From assembly GCA_025642075.2 (NCBI GenBank), contig JAODUO010001221.1, positions 62,001 to 126,000 on the forward strand: a stretch of 64,000 nucleotides of DNA, written 5' to 3'. The notes beneath the pieces were generated by a model. It worked only from the letters and a program-made list of their open reading frames with translations, was not told where the DNA came from and ran no database searches. The position numbers and the translations under genes were made by a program. Positions 1-46,627 of the stretch are shown here, in pieces; within the stretch, counting starts at the first letter, position 1, and each line of letters starts with the position of its first letter. The stretch comes from Ridgeia piscesae. Lineage: Eukaryota; Annelida; Polychaeta; Sabellida; Siboglinidae.

Positions 1-252
1 TTCGTTGACACTATGTGGCTCCAGTTCTATTAGCTGTGCGAATAAGTACCTGGCTATATGCAGCAGTTGATATTTGTGTACAAATAGTTTGTGTGGTAAT
101 TACACCACAGCTGAATACCTCTCAGAAAAATTTAGCTGGTTTTCAGGTCTTCCAATGAGCTATGTGTAAAGTGGTTTGAGCAGTGTATAACTGATGCTGT
201 GTTAGAACTGTTTGTAGAGCAAGGTGTGTAAGAGTGTATGCTGTGCTTGTAG
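1..252 (+). other. intronic sequence upstream of the first visible MTA exon
   Basis: No exon with family similarity is visible here. The stretch ends in a normal acceptor (CTTGTAG) just before the first MTA coding exon at 253, so it is read as the 3' part of an intron whose 5' exon lies left of the window. Confidence 0.6.
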
Positions 253-3200
253 CGGCCCAGTCGAACCAATGGTACTCGTGGGGTCCAGTGCACATGCAGT
301 GTCGTCTGTGTGCCTCCTGCTGGATCTACTGGAAGAAATACGGTGGCCTCAAGATGCCAACTCGACTCGGTACGTGCTCAACTCAACACACTCAAACATA
401 CGTCTTGCTCTCACACTTCTTGTTTCACCAGTTAGTTGTTATGTTTTGTTATGTTCATTCAATAAAAGTATTCGATTACCTTGCATCGTATTTATATTCA
501 GTGCTACCTTAATAGTGTACTAACAGAAGTACCACAGATTTAAATAAACATTGACAAATCATGTTTTTCGAGATTTTTATTTTGTTCACATTATTTTATG
601 TTGTTTACAAATAATTTTGCAATGTTCAGTCACTTAATTTGTGTTATTCCTTTTCTTTCTTTCATGATGTGTGACATGTATATAAGATTTTGTGATTTCT
701 TGTGGATGCATTCAGGCCAAGACTTGGAAGGTATGTATGTCTTTATGTTGGCTTGCTGTGGCTTTGGCTGTACTATGACTGGTCACATGACATGCCTGTG
801 ACTGTCGGTCCATCACTGTATCAGTCTGTCACTGTGTCGGTCTGAGCAGCAGTAGATGACACTAGCCTGCTACTAGGTGTCGGCTGTGGTAGAGCCAGCT
901 AGCTTGCACTGCACCCAAATGTTCCTAGTAGTTTGGGAAGGGACTTCCAGCACTGGTCTTCAGCTTTCCCCCCTTTTTTCACCTGCGTCACTTCCTTGCA
1001 GGGTGGGGCTACATCACCACCCTCTCATTGAGTTGTCCCTTGTCGTCATCCGTTGTCTGCCTCCTGCACTGCCGGCTGTTCTCCCCTGTGTCATCTGTTA
1101 ACAACACTTCAACTTATGCTGTTCTCATGCTCACTACGTGTCCTCCATTCTCCCTATGTTCTACCCATCTGTCTTCTCCCAGCTACATCATTGCCCAGTA
1201 CCTTTCCACACCAGACTTATTTTGGCAGATTGGTGGCCACTCACAGAGCTTTCTTTTGATACCGAATGTATGGGGGTGTAGACTTTATGAATGGATATGT
1301 AAATTTATTCATCAGGGCATAGTAAAATGTCCAAAATATGGGCGCCAACAACATCACGAGCTTTGTAAACTTGATTGTAAAAAATATGTCACTGAAACTA
1401 CGCAAGGAAAAATATATACGATCTAAAAAATATGTCGGCTATCCAATGATACCATATGTTCGCATATCAGTTACGTGTGATGGAAAAAAATTGCTATAAC
1501 AGAGGCAGGTTCTTTTGGGTCGATTTTCGGCCCTGGTCACCTCTAGGGTTAAACCCGGTTATTCTCTGCTCCCTATTGCCTCTCTTCCTGTGTCTGCCAA
1601 TGTTCCCAGCCCATACACCAGCCCAGTATCCCACAGACTTCAACACTTCCCTGTAGTTGCCCCATCCCAGCCAGCAACAGTAACCCAGCAGTGTGTGTAG
1701 TTGTTGATGCCACTAGTTGATGGTGACTAATGATGGTAGACATTGTGTCATTGTGTCAGTGGTGTCAGTGTCCCACTGTAGTAGTGTGTCATATAGTGTC
1801 GTAGACTCTGTGGCTTCTAGCATGCGTGGTAGTGGTGCAGTGGTACTAGTCATTTGGTGACACTAGGTGTAGCTGGTGTCGGGTGGTACTAGAACTATGT
1901 GTCATTGAGTAGTAGTTAGCTGAGTGTAATATTGATCTTAGTCGTTGTTCATCAACATAGTTTAATGTTAAATAGGTTCTGCAATGTTGTTATAACATAA
2001 TATCAGCCTTTATACAGAAAGCGAGTGAAGGAACAAGATCAACAGGGATGAAAAGGTTAAATTGTCACTAATTAATCAATGTTGTATTTTACAGGGATGT
2101 TTTCAGGTTACGCACAATTTTGTTTTTACTCAGTGCTTACAAATACAAAGCAAAGCAGATGTTTGTCTGGTTGTAATGTGAAACTGGTTAAATTCCAGCC
2201 CACCAGTTGACTATAATAAAAAATTATAGTGATGGTTGTTACTAATGCACTATTTCTCCTCCAGATGGCGAACGTCCTGCTCCAAATCAGAGACAAGGTC
2301 AGTACCATTGATGTCATTGTTCATACCTTGTTCAGAATAACAATGTTTTTCAAAATTTAGTGATTTAGGGAACAGGGGGTGTTCTGTTATTAACAAAATC
2401 GTTCCATATTTTATAATACACATTATTGCCAGTTCCAACAAAACTAGTGTGTATAATGACACTACGAGGCAAGGGACGACACAGTGTGTCTGAGTGTGAG
2501 GTTGGTGTGTTCCAGAGCGACTGGCCCAGATGGCTGCGGTGCGGCTACATAGGTGTACGATCAGCGACTGTGGAAAGGTTAGCACTTTACACTCCTCATC
2601 AGAAAACACTGTCAAAACCATCACGATAAAACTGAGGTTCAGGTTGTCTCAGCACACATTACTGAGGAGTACGTGACAGTTTAGTTTTCTGACGTCACTA
2701 TTGTCTTCCTTTCAAGTAATTCATTGGTTCATTCCAATGTTCATAGTCCTACTATCATGAAGAATTGGTTTCTCTGATGTTAACAAGCATATATTCATGG
2801 TGTTACTATTAGTTTGATATTGACAAGTTAAAATAAACCTATCTTATTCAGTAACAAGCATATTCACGTTTTACTTAGTGAACTATGTATTTATAACCAT
2901 AGTGATCACACAAAATGAACTCAACATGGAGTAGTCATATCCAACCTGTCTGCTAATGATCTAGAAGATAAATAAGAAATCTTTTGTCCACCACTGTGTG
3001 ACACGTTGAAACCTGTGCAGGAATTCCGTCTCAAGTCGCACCTGGCACGCCACCTGGCGACGGCACATGGACTAGCGATTCGCGCTGGCAGTCCTCGGCC
3101 GGTGATGAAAACACGCGCCGCGTTCTGTCTCATCACAACACCTCTCACTCGCATCTCAAGACAGGTGTGCAAGGACATACTACAGGTGTACCAGGCAGCT

Positions 3201-6200
3201 CGACAGCCCTTCCAGCCAATCAACATTGCGCTTATCAAGCAGGAATGTAAGTGCTGACGTATGGTGTTGTATGAGTGACGTAATTGTTTAACTGAGATTA
3301 CATGTGTGAGTGTGTTGCTTGTTATGTACGATGAATCTTCTGATGCTCAGTTTTATTGTCACATATATGCTGACTACTAACAGTCGTCAAGTTAAACACA
3401 GAAATATAGTGATATCATACTTTAAGTTTGAAAATGACACCCACAGATATTGACCATTATAGCGTGAAACATAATCTGTCGAAGTATATAAATGGGAAAT
3501 TTTGAAACCGTATTTCAGTTTTCCACAATGCCTTGTCACCGGTAAATCTGAAAAATTCCTATATTGGTAGTTAATAAAAAACTACTTTGATAATGTGTGC
3601 ATGTAGAAACAACGGTCAGTAGGGCATGGAAGTGTAATGTGAATAATGCTGGACGTGACATGTCTCCGCGTTCTTGTGTCAGGTCAGCAACAGTTGCCAG
3701 GGTCAATCACTAAGCTGAAGCGTCTCGTGGCTCGCAAGCGAGACAACCTACTGCTGGTGGCGAAGAGACTGGGCATCCCAGCGACCTACCCCAAGCCAAG
3801 TCTGCTCCACCACACAGAGGGAGCTTGCAAGGAGCCAGCCCACTATGCGTTCCCTGCCCTGCCCCCTGGACAGATCCCTGGTACGCATATCTCTTCTTTC
3901 CACAACTTACTCAATGGATACTTTGTATTCATGGACTCTTTCATGTTTAATGTTACATGGAAAGCTATCACTTGAATTGTGTAAATTATGTAACGGCGTG
4001 TAGGTAAATTGTAGTTGTAGTGAAATTCTCATCTTTCCCGTTTGAGACGGGGTTTGTATATTGGGTAATAATTCCCTTGCAATGCCTTACATGGGAGTCA
4101 TGGGGGTTGGTGTCACATAGGTTAATCTTTCTTCCCATCCACATCCAAATGAACCACTCCCTGCTTCCTTCTGTTTCTAGATAAACCCTGAATTCATCCC
4201 AGGGTCAACATCGACTAATTATCCAATATCATCAAATCATAAAGTGTGTTAATGTGGAATAATTACCAGATACTATGCATATACAATATCTTGTTGATGT
4301 TATAAAATGACAGGTTGTCATAAGAGGCTGATGTTTGTGTTTCAGGCCCGAAGCCATCAACAAACAACGATGTCCCGAGAGCTGGCAGTCCTGCAGTGTC
4401 GCCCTCTACACAACCGTCAATTATGAAGAAGCGAGGCTACGAACAGACAAACGGCATTGATGGCATGTACCATGTTTTTTACATCTCAGTAGGTCTATGC
4501 TAAGTGATATAGTCATTGCAAACCATTATGATAGTGACAGTTGCTAGAGTATCATGATAGTACTATGGAATACTGAACAGCTAGGAAGGAAATGGGGTCC
4601 CAAAACTTGATTTATAGATAGAACTTTGATCATTTTTAAAATAGGGAGTCTCAGTGATGCAATGATATATGCTTGTTGATATTACATTGATAAATAAGGA
4701 AAATTGCAAAATAGAGTTGAAAAAGCATGTGTATGTACGTTATTACAGTGAAAAAATTAGCCCTGTAGATATATTATCCAACAGTCATTGATTGTTAGAT
4801 TTACTACATAAAATTATTAACCCATTTGCCTTCAATTTGGCCAAACTCGCATGTGGATCAACACTCAAGTCATCCAGACCCAGCTCTAAATAACTAGTGT
4901 GATGCCATCTAGCAGGTAGTTGTAACAGCATTAGAAATTCTGTTTAAACGTACTGATATCGCGTTTACGTTTCGTGTCATATAAGTAGAGAAACAAAATT
5001 AAGAAAACCCCACTGGTGTGTAAGTGGTTAGGGCATAATGGAGGAAGCCGTGTATAATGAAAGTGTTGATGTAATTGTGGTAGGTCCGTCCCCGAAGCGG
5101 CAACAACTGGGTGTGATTCGGCAGGCACGCAGCTTCCGACAGACACCAATAGTAAGTACCGCGTGTCAACCACACTAACAGCACATCTTCTGCAGTCATA
5201 ACCGAGTGGGCAGTCTAATGCTTCGGGCAGTAGGCAGCGGTGAGCACAACTACGTGAACAGTACACTCCACAGTCATGCCTCTAAGCACTCGAACAATGA
5301 CTACGACACACGGGCAGGTCAATCATACACACGATGAGGAGGTCAACACCCGCGCCTTGTTTTTCGTTTTCATATGTTCGTTACATACTGTTTATTGTTT
5401 ACTTCAGCATTCTGGTTTTTTCCATGTGCTTTGGCTTTGTGTGTTCTATTCCGAGTTTGTTTTCTCATGTTCACATCGTAAAAGGTGGATGATGTAGTCT
5501 TCTTGCACAAAACATTCCATAACGGTGGAAACTTTGTCAAAAGAATGATGTAGTGTAGGATTATTTTACAAAGACGTAGGTGTAGTCTTTGTTTTTCAAT
5601 TTGTTACACCTTAGTTGTTTTGCTACTACTAAAACACCTTGTCACAGAAATAAGCAACCGTCCGCTGACGACACAGAACGTAATGTTGCATTTGACGTTG
5701 GATTGAGATGAGACTGCTGCTGTGCATTGACATTTACATGATAGTTACTTGTGGTGTCTTATGGACGACGTTGCTTGGTCTTGTCTATAGGGTAGTGGAG
5801 ATATCTGTGTAATAAATGCCACTGCAATGTTGGATGCGGATCTGATTGCAGATAAGGGGCAGCGTAGGGAGCGAGCAGAACGGGCGGGGGAAGGTGGTGG
5901 GCCGAGAACGCAAGCAGATCCTTAGCATGTTAGATGCCCCAGACGATGTTTACTTTATTGCGACGGATGCCACAAGGTACGTGACACGTCTCTTCCATTC
6001 CGTTCCCTCTGCATGCGATCGCGGCACTTTGCATGCATGTTAGTGGTGCCTGTGGGCTTTAAAGAGGGGGTCTGAGCGGTTGTCGGGGCAATGTTTTGGG
6101 GGGTCAGTGATTGCATGTTAGGCCCAGATTGGTGGTTGGGGCCATCTTTTTGACACAAGGGCAATAGAGGCAGGGTTATGATGAAAACGATCGTATCAGT

Positions 6201-8113
6201 CGTGGTGGTTTACGATGTAATTGTTGAATCCGTAAGGGTACTCTACAGTGGTTAGGTAGATATCAAGCAAGCCACAGCCGTGTGTTCCAGCTGCCTCGAC
6301 ACTGTGTGTTGAGTAATATAGGAATGACAAACAGCACTCGTGAATTATCACACGTAGGATGCAACCAAGCACTTTGTGGCCATCCCTCTCTCTCTCCTCT
6401 CTTGCTAGTGCATTTGCTTCTCTGCTGGGAAATCTCTTATCTTCTCTTGACACGGTTTCATGTATGATTTAAAAGAAATATGGTTCACCGTGAATAGTAA
6501 GAATGTTACTAGTTAAAATTAAAACATACTTATGCTGCTTGTTTTGTGATACGTCCTGTATTATCACTGATGATGTCTTTGACAATATATATATATTTAT
6601 ATTATATACATGAACTTATTATAGGGACATGACGCATGCTAACACATAGTACTAACAACTTTAAAGATACATACTAAGTAACAATTATTATTTATAGCTG
6701 CCTGCTGGTATAGACAAATAAAGAAAGCAATTTTTCACTGACATAATGTATTGTAATAGTCATATATTTTAGTGTAATATTATATAAGTGCAGTAATGAA
6801 AGTGTAATGCTGTTTGCATAAGCAAAGTGATGTTACAAGACAAAATGACTAGTTGCATGTCATCATAGGCCGAACTCATTACTATGCAGAATGATTTTAA
6901 TAGAACTTGTTTCTTGTATCTTTCAATTAATTATGTCTGTATAGTTTTATAGCAGCAAGCAGGATGTAACCTGAACAAAAACGTAGTTTTCTTAATCTGT
7001 TTGATGTGTAAACAAAATTTGTTTAAGCCTTAATGTATCTTTTTAAATTATGCATGAATTATTTTGTACTGTACTCTCAACGTAAGCGCTATTATTATAA
7101 ACTATTTACTGCGTAATCACTTTTATTAACTTACTTGTTAAGTAGAGATAAATCATAAGTTTTTATTTGGTGAACTAATAAATGTTTAATTTCTCTGTTC
7201 ACACGTGAGATGAGACATTTAATTCAAGCAAGTGAAAATGGCTTGTTGAATCTGCCAAACTGTTGAAGGTGGTTAGTGTCTGAGCATGGAAGTTGCCTGT
7301 TGCAGGAAGCTGAGGAAGCAGTTGTCGTCGCAGGAGTACAAGGGTGCGGCGAGGAAGCCGTGGCGGAAGTTAAAGGTCAAAATACAATTGCCAGCCTCGG
7401 TTGAGACTGCTAAACCAGGTATTAACAGCAGACCTTACTAAGACTGTAACAACTCTTGTTTGACCCGGCAGTACAGAAATGTTTTTATCCCACCAGTGAA
7501 AATATTTTTATAATTCCAAAAGTAACAAAACTTGAATATGCAGCAGTATCAAAACTTATATGAACCCAGCAGTATCAAAACTTGTATGATACAGCAGTAC
7601 TAAAACTGTTATGACTCAAGCAGTACTAAAACTGTTATGACTCAAGCAGTACTAAAACTAGTATGACCCGCTAGCAGTAACAAAACTTATATATGACCTG
7701 TCGAGGACAGTGCGTTGAAGTGTCGCCTGCAGACAAATGTCTTGTGTGACACGTCACATTGCCATGATTGCTGTTTCTTGTGAGACACATTGACACATAT
7801 AGTGTGTGACATCACATTCACACGACTGCCGTGGGACATGTCACATTGACATGACTACACAGCAGTCATGTGAAACAAGATATACAGCAGTCACGTCGTG
7901 TGATGTGTGACGTGTCACATTGACATAACTGTTGCTGCTGTCTCTTGTTTGACACATCAAACAACATGACTGCTGTGTATATTGTGTCACATGACCACTC
8001 TGTATCTTGTGTCACATTGACATGACTGCCGTGTGTTTGTTGCAGCACCAAGCGTTGCCGTCCCTGTCCCTGTCCCAGTCCCAGTCCCTGAGGAGCCAAT
8101 GGTTGTGGTGTGA
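253..8113 (+). CDS. MTA1: MTA family protein (NuRD complex subunit), 3' part, 10 exons
   Basis: Metastasis-associated (MTA) proteins are nuclear scaffold subunits of the NuRD deacetylase/remodelling complex; they bind HDAC1/2 and RBBP4/7. Exons I assign: 253-369, 2265-2297, 2516-2577, 3021-3246, 3683-3880, 4346-4462, 5084-5151, 5852-5976, 7306-7418, 8046-8113. They join in frame to about 374 residues plus TGA; the 5' part (BAH, ELM2, SANT) is outside the window. Visible in order: the C-terminal half of the GATA-type finger (CRLCASC, then YWKKYGGLK), a C2H2-like finger ([10 protein letters not shown] across an exon junction, then [13 protein letters not shown]-x4-C-x12-H-x4-H), the MTA block [44 protein letters not shown], and a basic KGAARKPW segment resembling the RBBP4-binding motif. 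The tail is a Pro-Val run ending EEPMVVV. The 4462/5084 junction needs a GC donor and is the least certain. Symbol is by family; MTA1, 2 and 3 cannot be told apart here. Confidence 0.9.
370..2264 (+). other. MTA intron
   Basis: Lies between the GATA-finger exon and a 33-nt exon ([11 protein letters not shown]). It holds low-complexity GTGTCA/TAGTG-rich sequence around 1720-1920 and two weakly similar pyrimidine-rich blocks (about 1120-1250 and 1560-1690). No coding exon is recognised. Confidence 0.6.
5977..7305 (+). other. MTA intron, AT-rich
   Basis: The intron follows the [14 protein letters not shown] exon. It is AT-rich, with a short ATATAT stretch near 6586. I see no exon, RNA gene or named repeat in it. 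Confidence 0.6.
7440..8030 (+). repeat. degenerate short tandem repeats in the last MTA intron
   Basis: Between 7490 and 7690 a roughly 25-nt motif around AGCAGTACTAAAACTGTTAT recurs in diverged copies. Between 7735 and 8035 the motif GTCACATTGACATGACTG recurs irregularly, and its last copy runs into the acceptor before the terminal exon (GTTTGTTGCAG at 8035-8045). It resembles a decayed version of the acceptor-side arrays in INTS7, but too degraded to be sure. Confidence 0.5.
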
Positions 8114-9764
8114 GCCCATGGAGGGAGTCGGCTCAGCTACACCATGGGAGAGAGGAGAGAGGGAGTAGTCCTTGGGACAAGTCAGCGGCAGGGAACAAGG
8201 ACCGAGGGAGACATCCAGGGAGACTGACGGCAGATACATGCCATTTGTCATATCTCCGCCATCTGGGTGTCATCTGTCAGGGCTACTCTAAGAGAATGTG
8301 TTAACACATGCAGTGTTAATGTGTTAATGATGTATGTGTGTGTGTTTGAATGTCACGTGGTTTCGAGCTGGGAAAATGCTTGTACAAGCGAACAGAGATC
8401 TTGAGCCTATCGCAGCAGTAGTGTAGGGTTTGACATTCAATCAGTCCGGGGTAAACAACACCAAACGAAGCCGAGGTGTGATTGCGTAGTATCTTCTTCC
8501 TGCCTCCAAATGACACTCGCTCATCCTTGATCGGTGATCACAAAGCTCTGGGTAAAACATTGTGTACATAATCCATAAATCACTTGTTGCTAGTGTTGCC
8601 TCTTCCTCTGGCACTGTCGTCTCGTGTGGTGGTGTGTGATTTCTTTTTACAGTTTGATAAGTTTTTTACAAATGGCTGCTGCCGCAGACCGGTCTAGCAG
8701 CGCCACCGCATGTGGGCGTAATTAATAAAATGTAGTCGGTTTGAAGGGAAACGGGAGAAAAATTAACAAAACTCATAGAAAACATGTTTTGTTTTTGTAA
8801 ACGCCAACTGTACGATGGATGTTGTCGTCGCACGGCGCAGACTTGTGTATATTCATAGTTGGATTCGTCTGCGTTGTGCAAACAGTGGTTGGGACGAACG
8901 AGGTATTTTAGTTACTGTCACGCTGCATGATACGGAGGTAATTCTGTGACGTGCGCCCAGTTTAGACGGTTACTGTTGAGATTAAGCATGTGGTTAAATA
9001 TGTGAATGTGGTAGCTGGGTGAATGGCAGCCATCGATGCTGTGCTGTAGTCGTGTTACGTCACGACAGGTTGTGTGTGTTGGACTGTTGTGTCCGACACA
9101 TGGTCATTGGTGTGAATTCAGTGGGAGACAGTGAAAGAGCAATAGCGTGTGCGAGCGTCGACTCGCGCACAGACATACCCCATAGTCGATGTTTTGTACG
9201 AGGTTTCACTTATGTTTGTTCATTGTAGATAATTCAAGGTCATCGTTTCTGTTTTCTACGTACGATTATGTGTGTTGTTGCCGCGTGCGTGGCAACAGGG
9301 CCAGTGATCTGGGCCGCACCTCACCTCTGTGGGTGGAACGCAGGAAGTAACCGCAGTAGACAATAGATAGACACTCAGCGGGGGAAGCAAGAACCTGTCT
9401 TCCCATCAGAAGGCTGTTCTTAGGTTCCACAGCATCTGTGCAGATTAATATACATCCTTGTGTTACTGCTACACACCTGCCCGAAACCCGACTGAAGCTG
9501 GACATGGACACATGGCACACGTTGGTAGTGGTGGTCAGTTGTGATTGCCTGTTTGTCAAGTAGTCCTTGCCGGTTGTGACAATGTGTTGACGTCGGAAAG
9601 GGTCTGTATCATACGCGTGGCATTACTGTATGTTTAACAGGACCTTTTGACGGGTGATCTTGTTTCGAGTCCTACATCTGTCGTTTGCATGCTGGTGGAT
9701 TTTTGTAGAATTGGGAATACATAATGTGCAAAATATGTTACAATAAATGTATAAACTTTATATT
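8114..9764 (+). other. MTA 3' untranslated region (probable)
   Basis: Runs from the MTA stop codon to just past the first good AATAAA. No open frame in it resembles a known protein. The exact cleavage point cannot be seen. Confidence 0.5.
9742..9747 (+). terminator. candidate MTA polyadenylation signal AATAAA
   Basis: First canonical AATAAA on the + strand after the MTA stop codon, followed by T-rich sequence. Cleavage would fall 10-30 nt downstream. Confidence 0.5.
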
Positions 9765-11155
9765 ATTTTGTAATCATTTAACAAAAGAATTTAAACCTGT
9801 GGTTTTCAGAGCTTTGGAAAACTACAGGGCTTCAAAAAAAGTAACAACATTCTGGGTTATTTATATCAGCATTTTGTTCATTTATGATACCTATCTGTAG
9901 TACTACTACATTTTGGTGAAATAGTACAATGATTTTGTTTGTAACAGTTATTTGAAGTCATGTTACAATGATGAGGAGCAGTTGATTATTAGAAAAATAA
10001 AATATTCTCTAACAACCATCAGTGTTTTACCCCACCAGTTTGCATGCTAATTAGGGTTGTACTAAAATTGCCTCGTCAAGAATCTGACATTACAATTATT
10101 CAAATTATTAGTTTCCTTTTCAAGCATATTTACTAAAGTGGAACATACTTGCCAGACGAAATTGTTCTGTATATTGGACTTGCATAAATATTTGCTGTTT
10201 TGTCAGAGAAAACAATTGGGACCAGAATTTATAAATGGAAAATACATTGGTATGGTCAACAGTTTTACTTTTATGGCAGGATATATCCATTGCATATACA
10301 AGCCAGTTGACTGGTGTGCTGGTAGTGTGATGTTTGTACTGGTCTACATCACACAGGCAGGTGTGTATTTATTCAATTATCCATTCAGATCCTGGGACCT
10401 TGAAGGAGAAATAAAGTACCCATGTTCACAGTATTTGTGTTGTTCAAGTTGTGTGCTCTCAGAAAGTTTCGCCACTCACTGGTGTTATTTGAGCAAAAAT
10501 TGACATAAAGACGACTTGTCACTAGGAACATGCTGGACATTTTGTTACTTATATTATTGTTCAAATTCTTTATCAATTGTTGTTAGTCTCCACAAATTCC
10601 GTACTCTGAGCCACTTCTGGGCAATGGCTTCCTGCCCACTGTCATCTAAGTCTTAAGATCTGTACAATTATTTATACTATTAATTTATGTTAACAACCAA
10701 CAGCTATATTCATAGCTTCCTCCTTTGATCATAGAATAATTTTTTTGTTCATAGAATGTTTTAACACCTAGTACTGGAACCACCTTGGCTCTACGTTGAG
10801 ATCAACTAACTCTTGTGATGTGCCTCTGAGCTTGGTTTCTGAGTATTAACTATTTAGATGCAAAAAAGCCACCTTAGTGTTGTGTAATGCTATGCAAAAG
10901 AAGCCACCATATGTGTATCAGGAGGACTTGCAATGAATAGCTACAAAAATCAGTCATCAGAAAAGCCTGTAATGTATTCCAGATGTTGAAAATCCGGTAA
11001 CTGACAAAATATGCAGGACGTAATAAATAACCACATGTCCACATCATTAAAACATGACTAATAAATGACCACACTACGAATAACTGTTTACACCTTCATT
11101 GGGGTAAAATGCATGCGGGTATATTAAAACAATAGTTGCTATTTAACTATCCTCC
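9765..11155. other. convergent intergenic region MTA / INTS7
   Basis: Both flanking genes end here. A 121-codon + strand frame at 10138-10503 has no recognisable similarity or domain and no splice context, and is treated as chance. No RNA gene or repeat recognised. Confidence 0.55.
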
Positions 11156-11161
11156 TTTATT
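11156..11161 (-). terminator. INTS7 polyadenylation signal AATAAA (TTTATT on + strand)
   Basis: Read on the minus strand, an AATAAA lies about 70 nt after the INTS7 stop codon, implying a very short 3'UTR. Confidence 0.65.
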
Positions 11162-11230
11162 GGATCATAAACAAAAGTGACCAGAGGAACACAGCGAATA
11201 TGTCATTAAATGCAGCTTTCACCACCAGTG

Positions 11231-44308
<33,078 letters not shown>

Positions 44309-44455
44309 AGTTACAAATTTGTGCACTTTTAACAGAAATTATATTTTACAGAACTCGCTTAGTGCCGACAGGAAGTACTCGGTGTCGCAGGAAAAATTAT
44401 TTCCCTGTAAATATTTCTGGAGGCGGCGGCTCCTGTGACCTTTGAACTACCAGCG
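44309..44455. promoter_or_regulatory. bidirectional promoter region between INTS7 and COMMD1
   Basis: Only 147 bp separate the INTS7 start codon (minus, 44308) from the COMMD1 start codon (plus, 44456), so both 5'UTRs and the core promoter must lie here or overlap the coding starts. No TATA box is evident; a short GGCGGCGGC tract is at 44421-44430. Confidence 0.6.
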
Positions 44456-46406
44456 ATGGCGGGCGACGGCAAAAGCTTCCTGGCACTAGTGAATGGACTG
44501 GCGAGGCATGATTACTACAACGACACTGACATTACAGACGAATTGCTGCACCAAGAACTATACCCAGATCTACCGGACGCTGACTTCCTGCGTTTAGTAC
44601 AAAAAGCACGAGGAATAACCAATGTTAGGGCCTTTTTGTTTCCCTCGATCTAGCCTATCCTATCATGTCTTGATCTATCTACTTCAATACCGACCGGCTA
44701 GGTCTAGGATGGTTATAGTCTGCTTAGTCTAGCCTCTACTGTATAGTAGATGTGGAAAACTAAGTAGGTATTTGAGTTATTAATTGAAATTACAAATGGT
44801 CTAAAATATTTGAAATGTGGAGTTGCACATGACAGCAGTACTTCATAGTTTTGTCTTTATTTTTGTTCATGTAAAACATATATATTTGGTGTATAACTGT
44901 AATTAAGAATCAATCAGTTTATTTCAAAACATATAACATGAAAAACAAAACAAGTCAAGTAAATAATTACTTAATAATAAGTCACGTGATCATGAAGAAA
45001 TATGCTTTGAAAAGTGGTAGATGTGAAGTTATACACTTACCTAGGTATAAGTGTCTACCCCTGTAAGTCACTCAAATAACAGAATACTTTTCATATCAAT
45101 TTGAACGTGCTGTGGGGTAACAATGGAAATAAGTGCGTGCACTTTTTGTGTTATCCGAATATTTAAATGTACCTTGTATTTATATATTATGCATATGTGT
45201 ACAATGTTTTACATTTTATATTAAATCAATCAATCAATCAATCAAAAAACATATAAAAATTTTGAACATTCTTGGCTTTACGGGCATACTAAACACTTTG
45301 ACATGCAGTTTATTTTCTGCATTAATTGTTAACAAATCAAATAATTAGGAATAACATAGCTGTCCGTTTTAAGCTAATACCTTCAAATTTTGTTATACAT
45401 GTAATCATTTTACGTCATAATCTTATGTATAACAAACTGTAATGCTATAATATTGTGTATGTTACAAATTATTTTGTTCCAGAGTTTGGCTATGACAGCT
45501 ATGGATCTCGATCAGTCAGAAACATTCCTTGAAACACAAATGAAAAAGAAAGATGGTGGTATATCACAGGATCAAGCAAAAGCATTTACAAAGTTTTGGA
45601 AGAACAATTGGAAAAAAATTCATGATAGCCTTGTGGAGAGATCTTCGTGGAACAATAAGTTACAAACCATGAGTTGGAGGATTGACGTGGAGACCAGGGC
45701 ACGGCATGCAGATCAAGTCAACACACCTATAGCCATTGTCGAATTACAGATCGCCAGTAGTGAACTACCCCAGAAGGTAAACATGTATAAATCTTGGAAT
45801 ATTTTAACTAACAGGAGGTAAAGACGTGATGTGTTAATCTTGGAATGTTTTAACTGAATAGATTATAAGCATAATATCTAGTAATATCTAACATTATAAG
45901 CATAGCATCTAGTTTGGTTTTTTAACGTACGTAATAAATTAGTTGTAATTTTATCACTTTAATTTAACTTTAAAATATTGTGTTGAATATTATTTATTTA
46001 GTTATTTTTATCGACTTCTTTGAATATTCTTGATTTGGTCTTTCATGGCTATCATGCAATCATTCTTATAGCAAAAATAATATATGTATGTCTCGAAATT
46101 TGTATGTAGTAATTATTTAGCTCTTGTAAAATAATAGATAATCCAAATTATCGAGCAGCATTCGTTTCAATTTTTTGTAAACTGAAATATAAATTGGTAG
46201 GACGATAGACCCACCATACCTAACTAATGACATATATAATCATTATTTATTTGTTTCACAGATACATTACAATTAATACATGTCAATGCTTACTGTTTCA
46301 GGGTGCAGAGGTTGTCCGATTTGAGATGGATGAAAATACGTTGGCAAAAACACTGGACAGCTTAAAAGACATTGATAGTGTCATTGCAAAATATTGTGAC
46401 CAGTAA
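44456..46406 (+). CDS. COMMD1: COMM domain-containing protein 1, complete, 3 exons
   Basis: COMMD1 is a subunit of the COMMD/CCDC22/CCDC93 (Commander) complex, acting in endosomal recycling, copper transporter trafficking and NF-kB turnover. Exons 44456-44623, 45483-45776 and 46302-46406 join in phase 0 to 188 residues (human 190). The N-terminal helical domain reads LNGLARHDYYN-like with ELLHQELYPDLPDADF and QKARGIT; then MDLDQSETFLETQMKKKDGG and DQAKAFTKFWKNNWKKI. The COMM domain begins around WNNKLQTMSWRIDVETRARH and continues TPIAIVELQI, ending FEMDENTLAKTLDSLKDID. The start at 44456 (CAGCGATGG) is chosen by family length. Both introns are GT-AG. Confidence 0.95.
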
Positions 46407-46621
46407 CATTGTATTTCTGGTGGCACTGAGAAGTGTTAGTGTAAATTTATATGTCTTATGTCAAAGGTAGTTCATTATTATAAAATGTATCATCTTAATG
46501 ACTTTTCAATTCAAGTATATAATGTATATGGTAATGCTGTACTTTTATTGGGAAACTCGATCCTGAGACATCTCATCTTTCAATATTATGGTTCATTTTA
46601 ATAGAAAATTCATTAAAACAT

Positions 46622-46627
46622 AATAAA
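46622..46627 (+). terminator. COMMD1 polyadenylation signal AATAAA
   Basis: AATAAA about 215 nt after the COMMD1 stop codon. Confidence 0.6.

Noticed and set aside
10138..10503. 121-codon + strand frame
   Set aside because: No recognisable similarity, AT-rich context, no splice or promoter evidence; fits chance.
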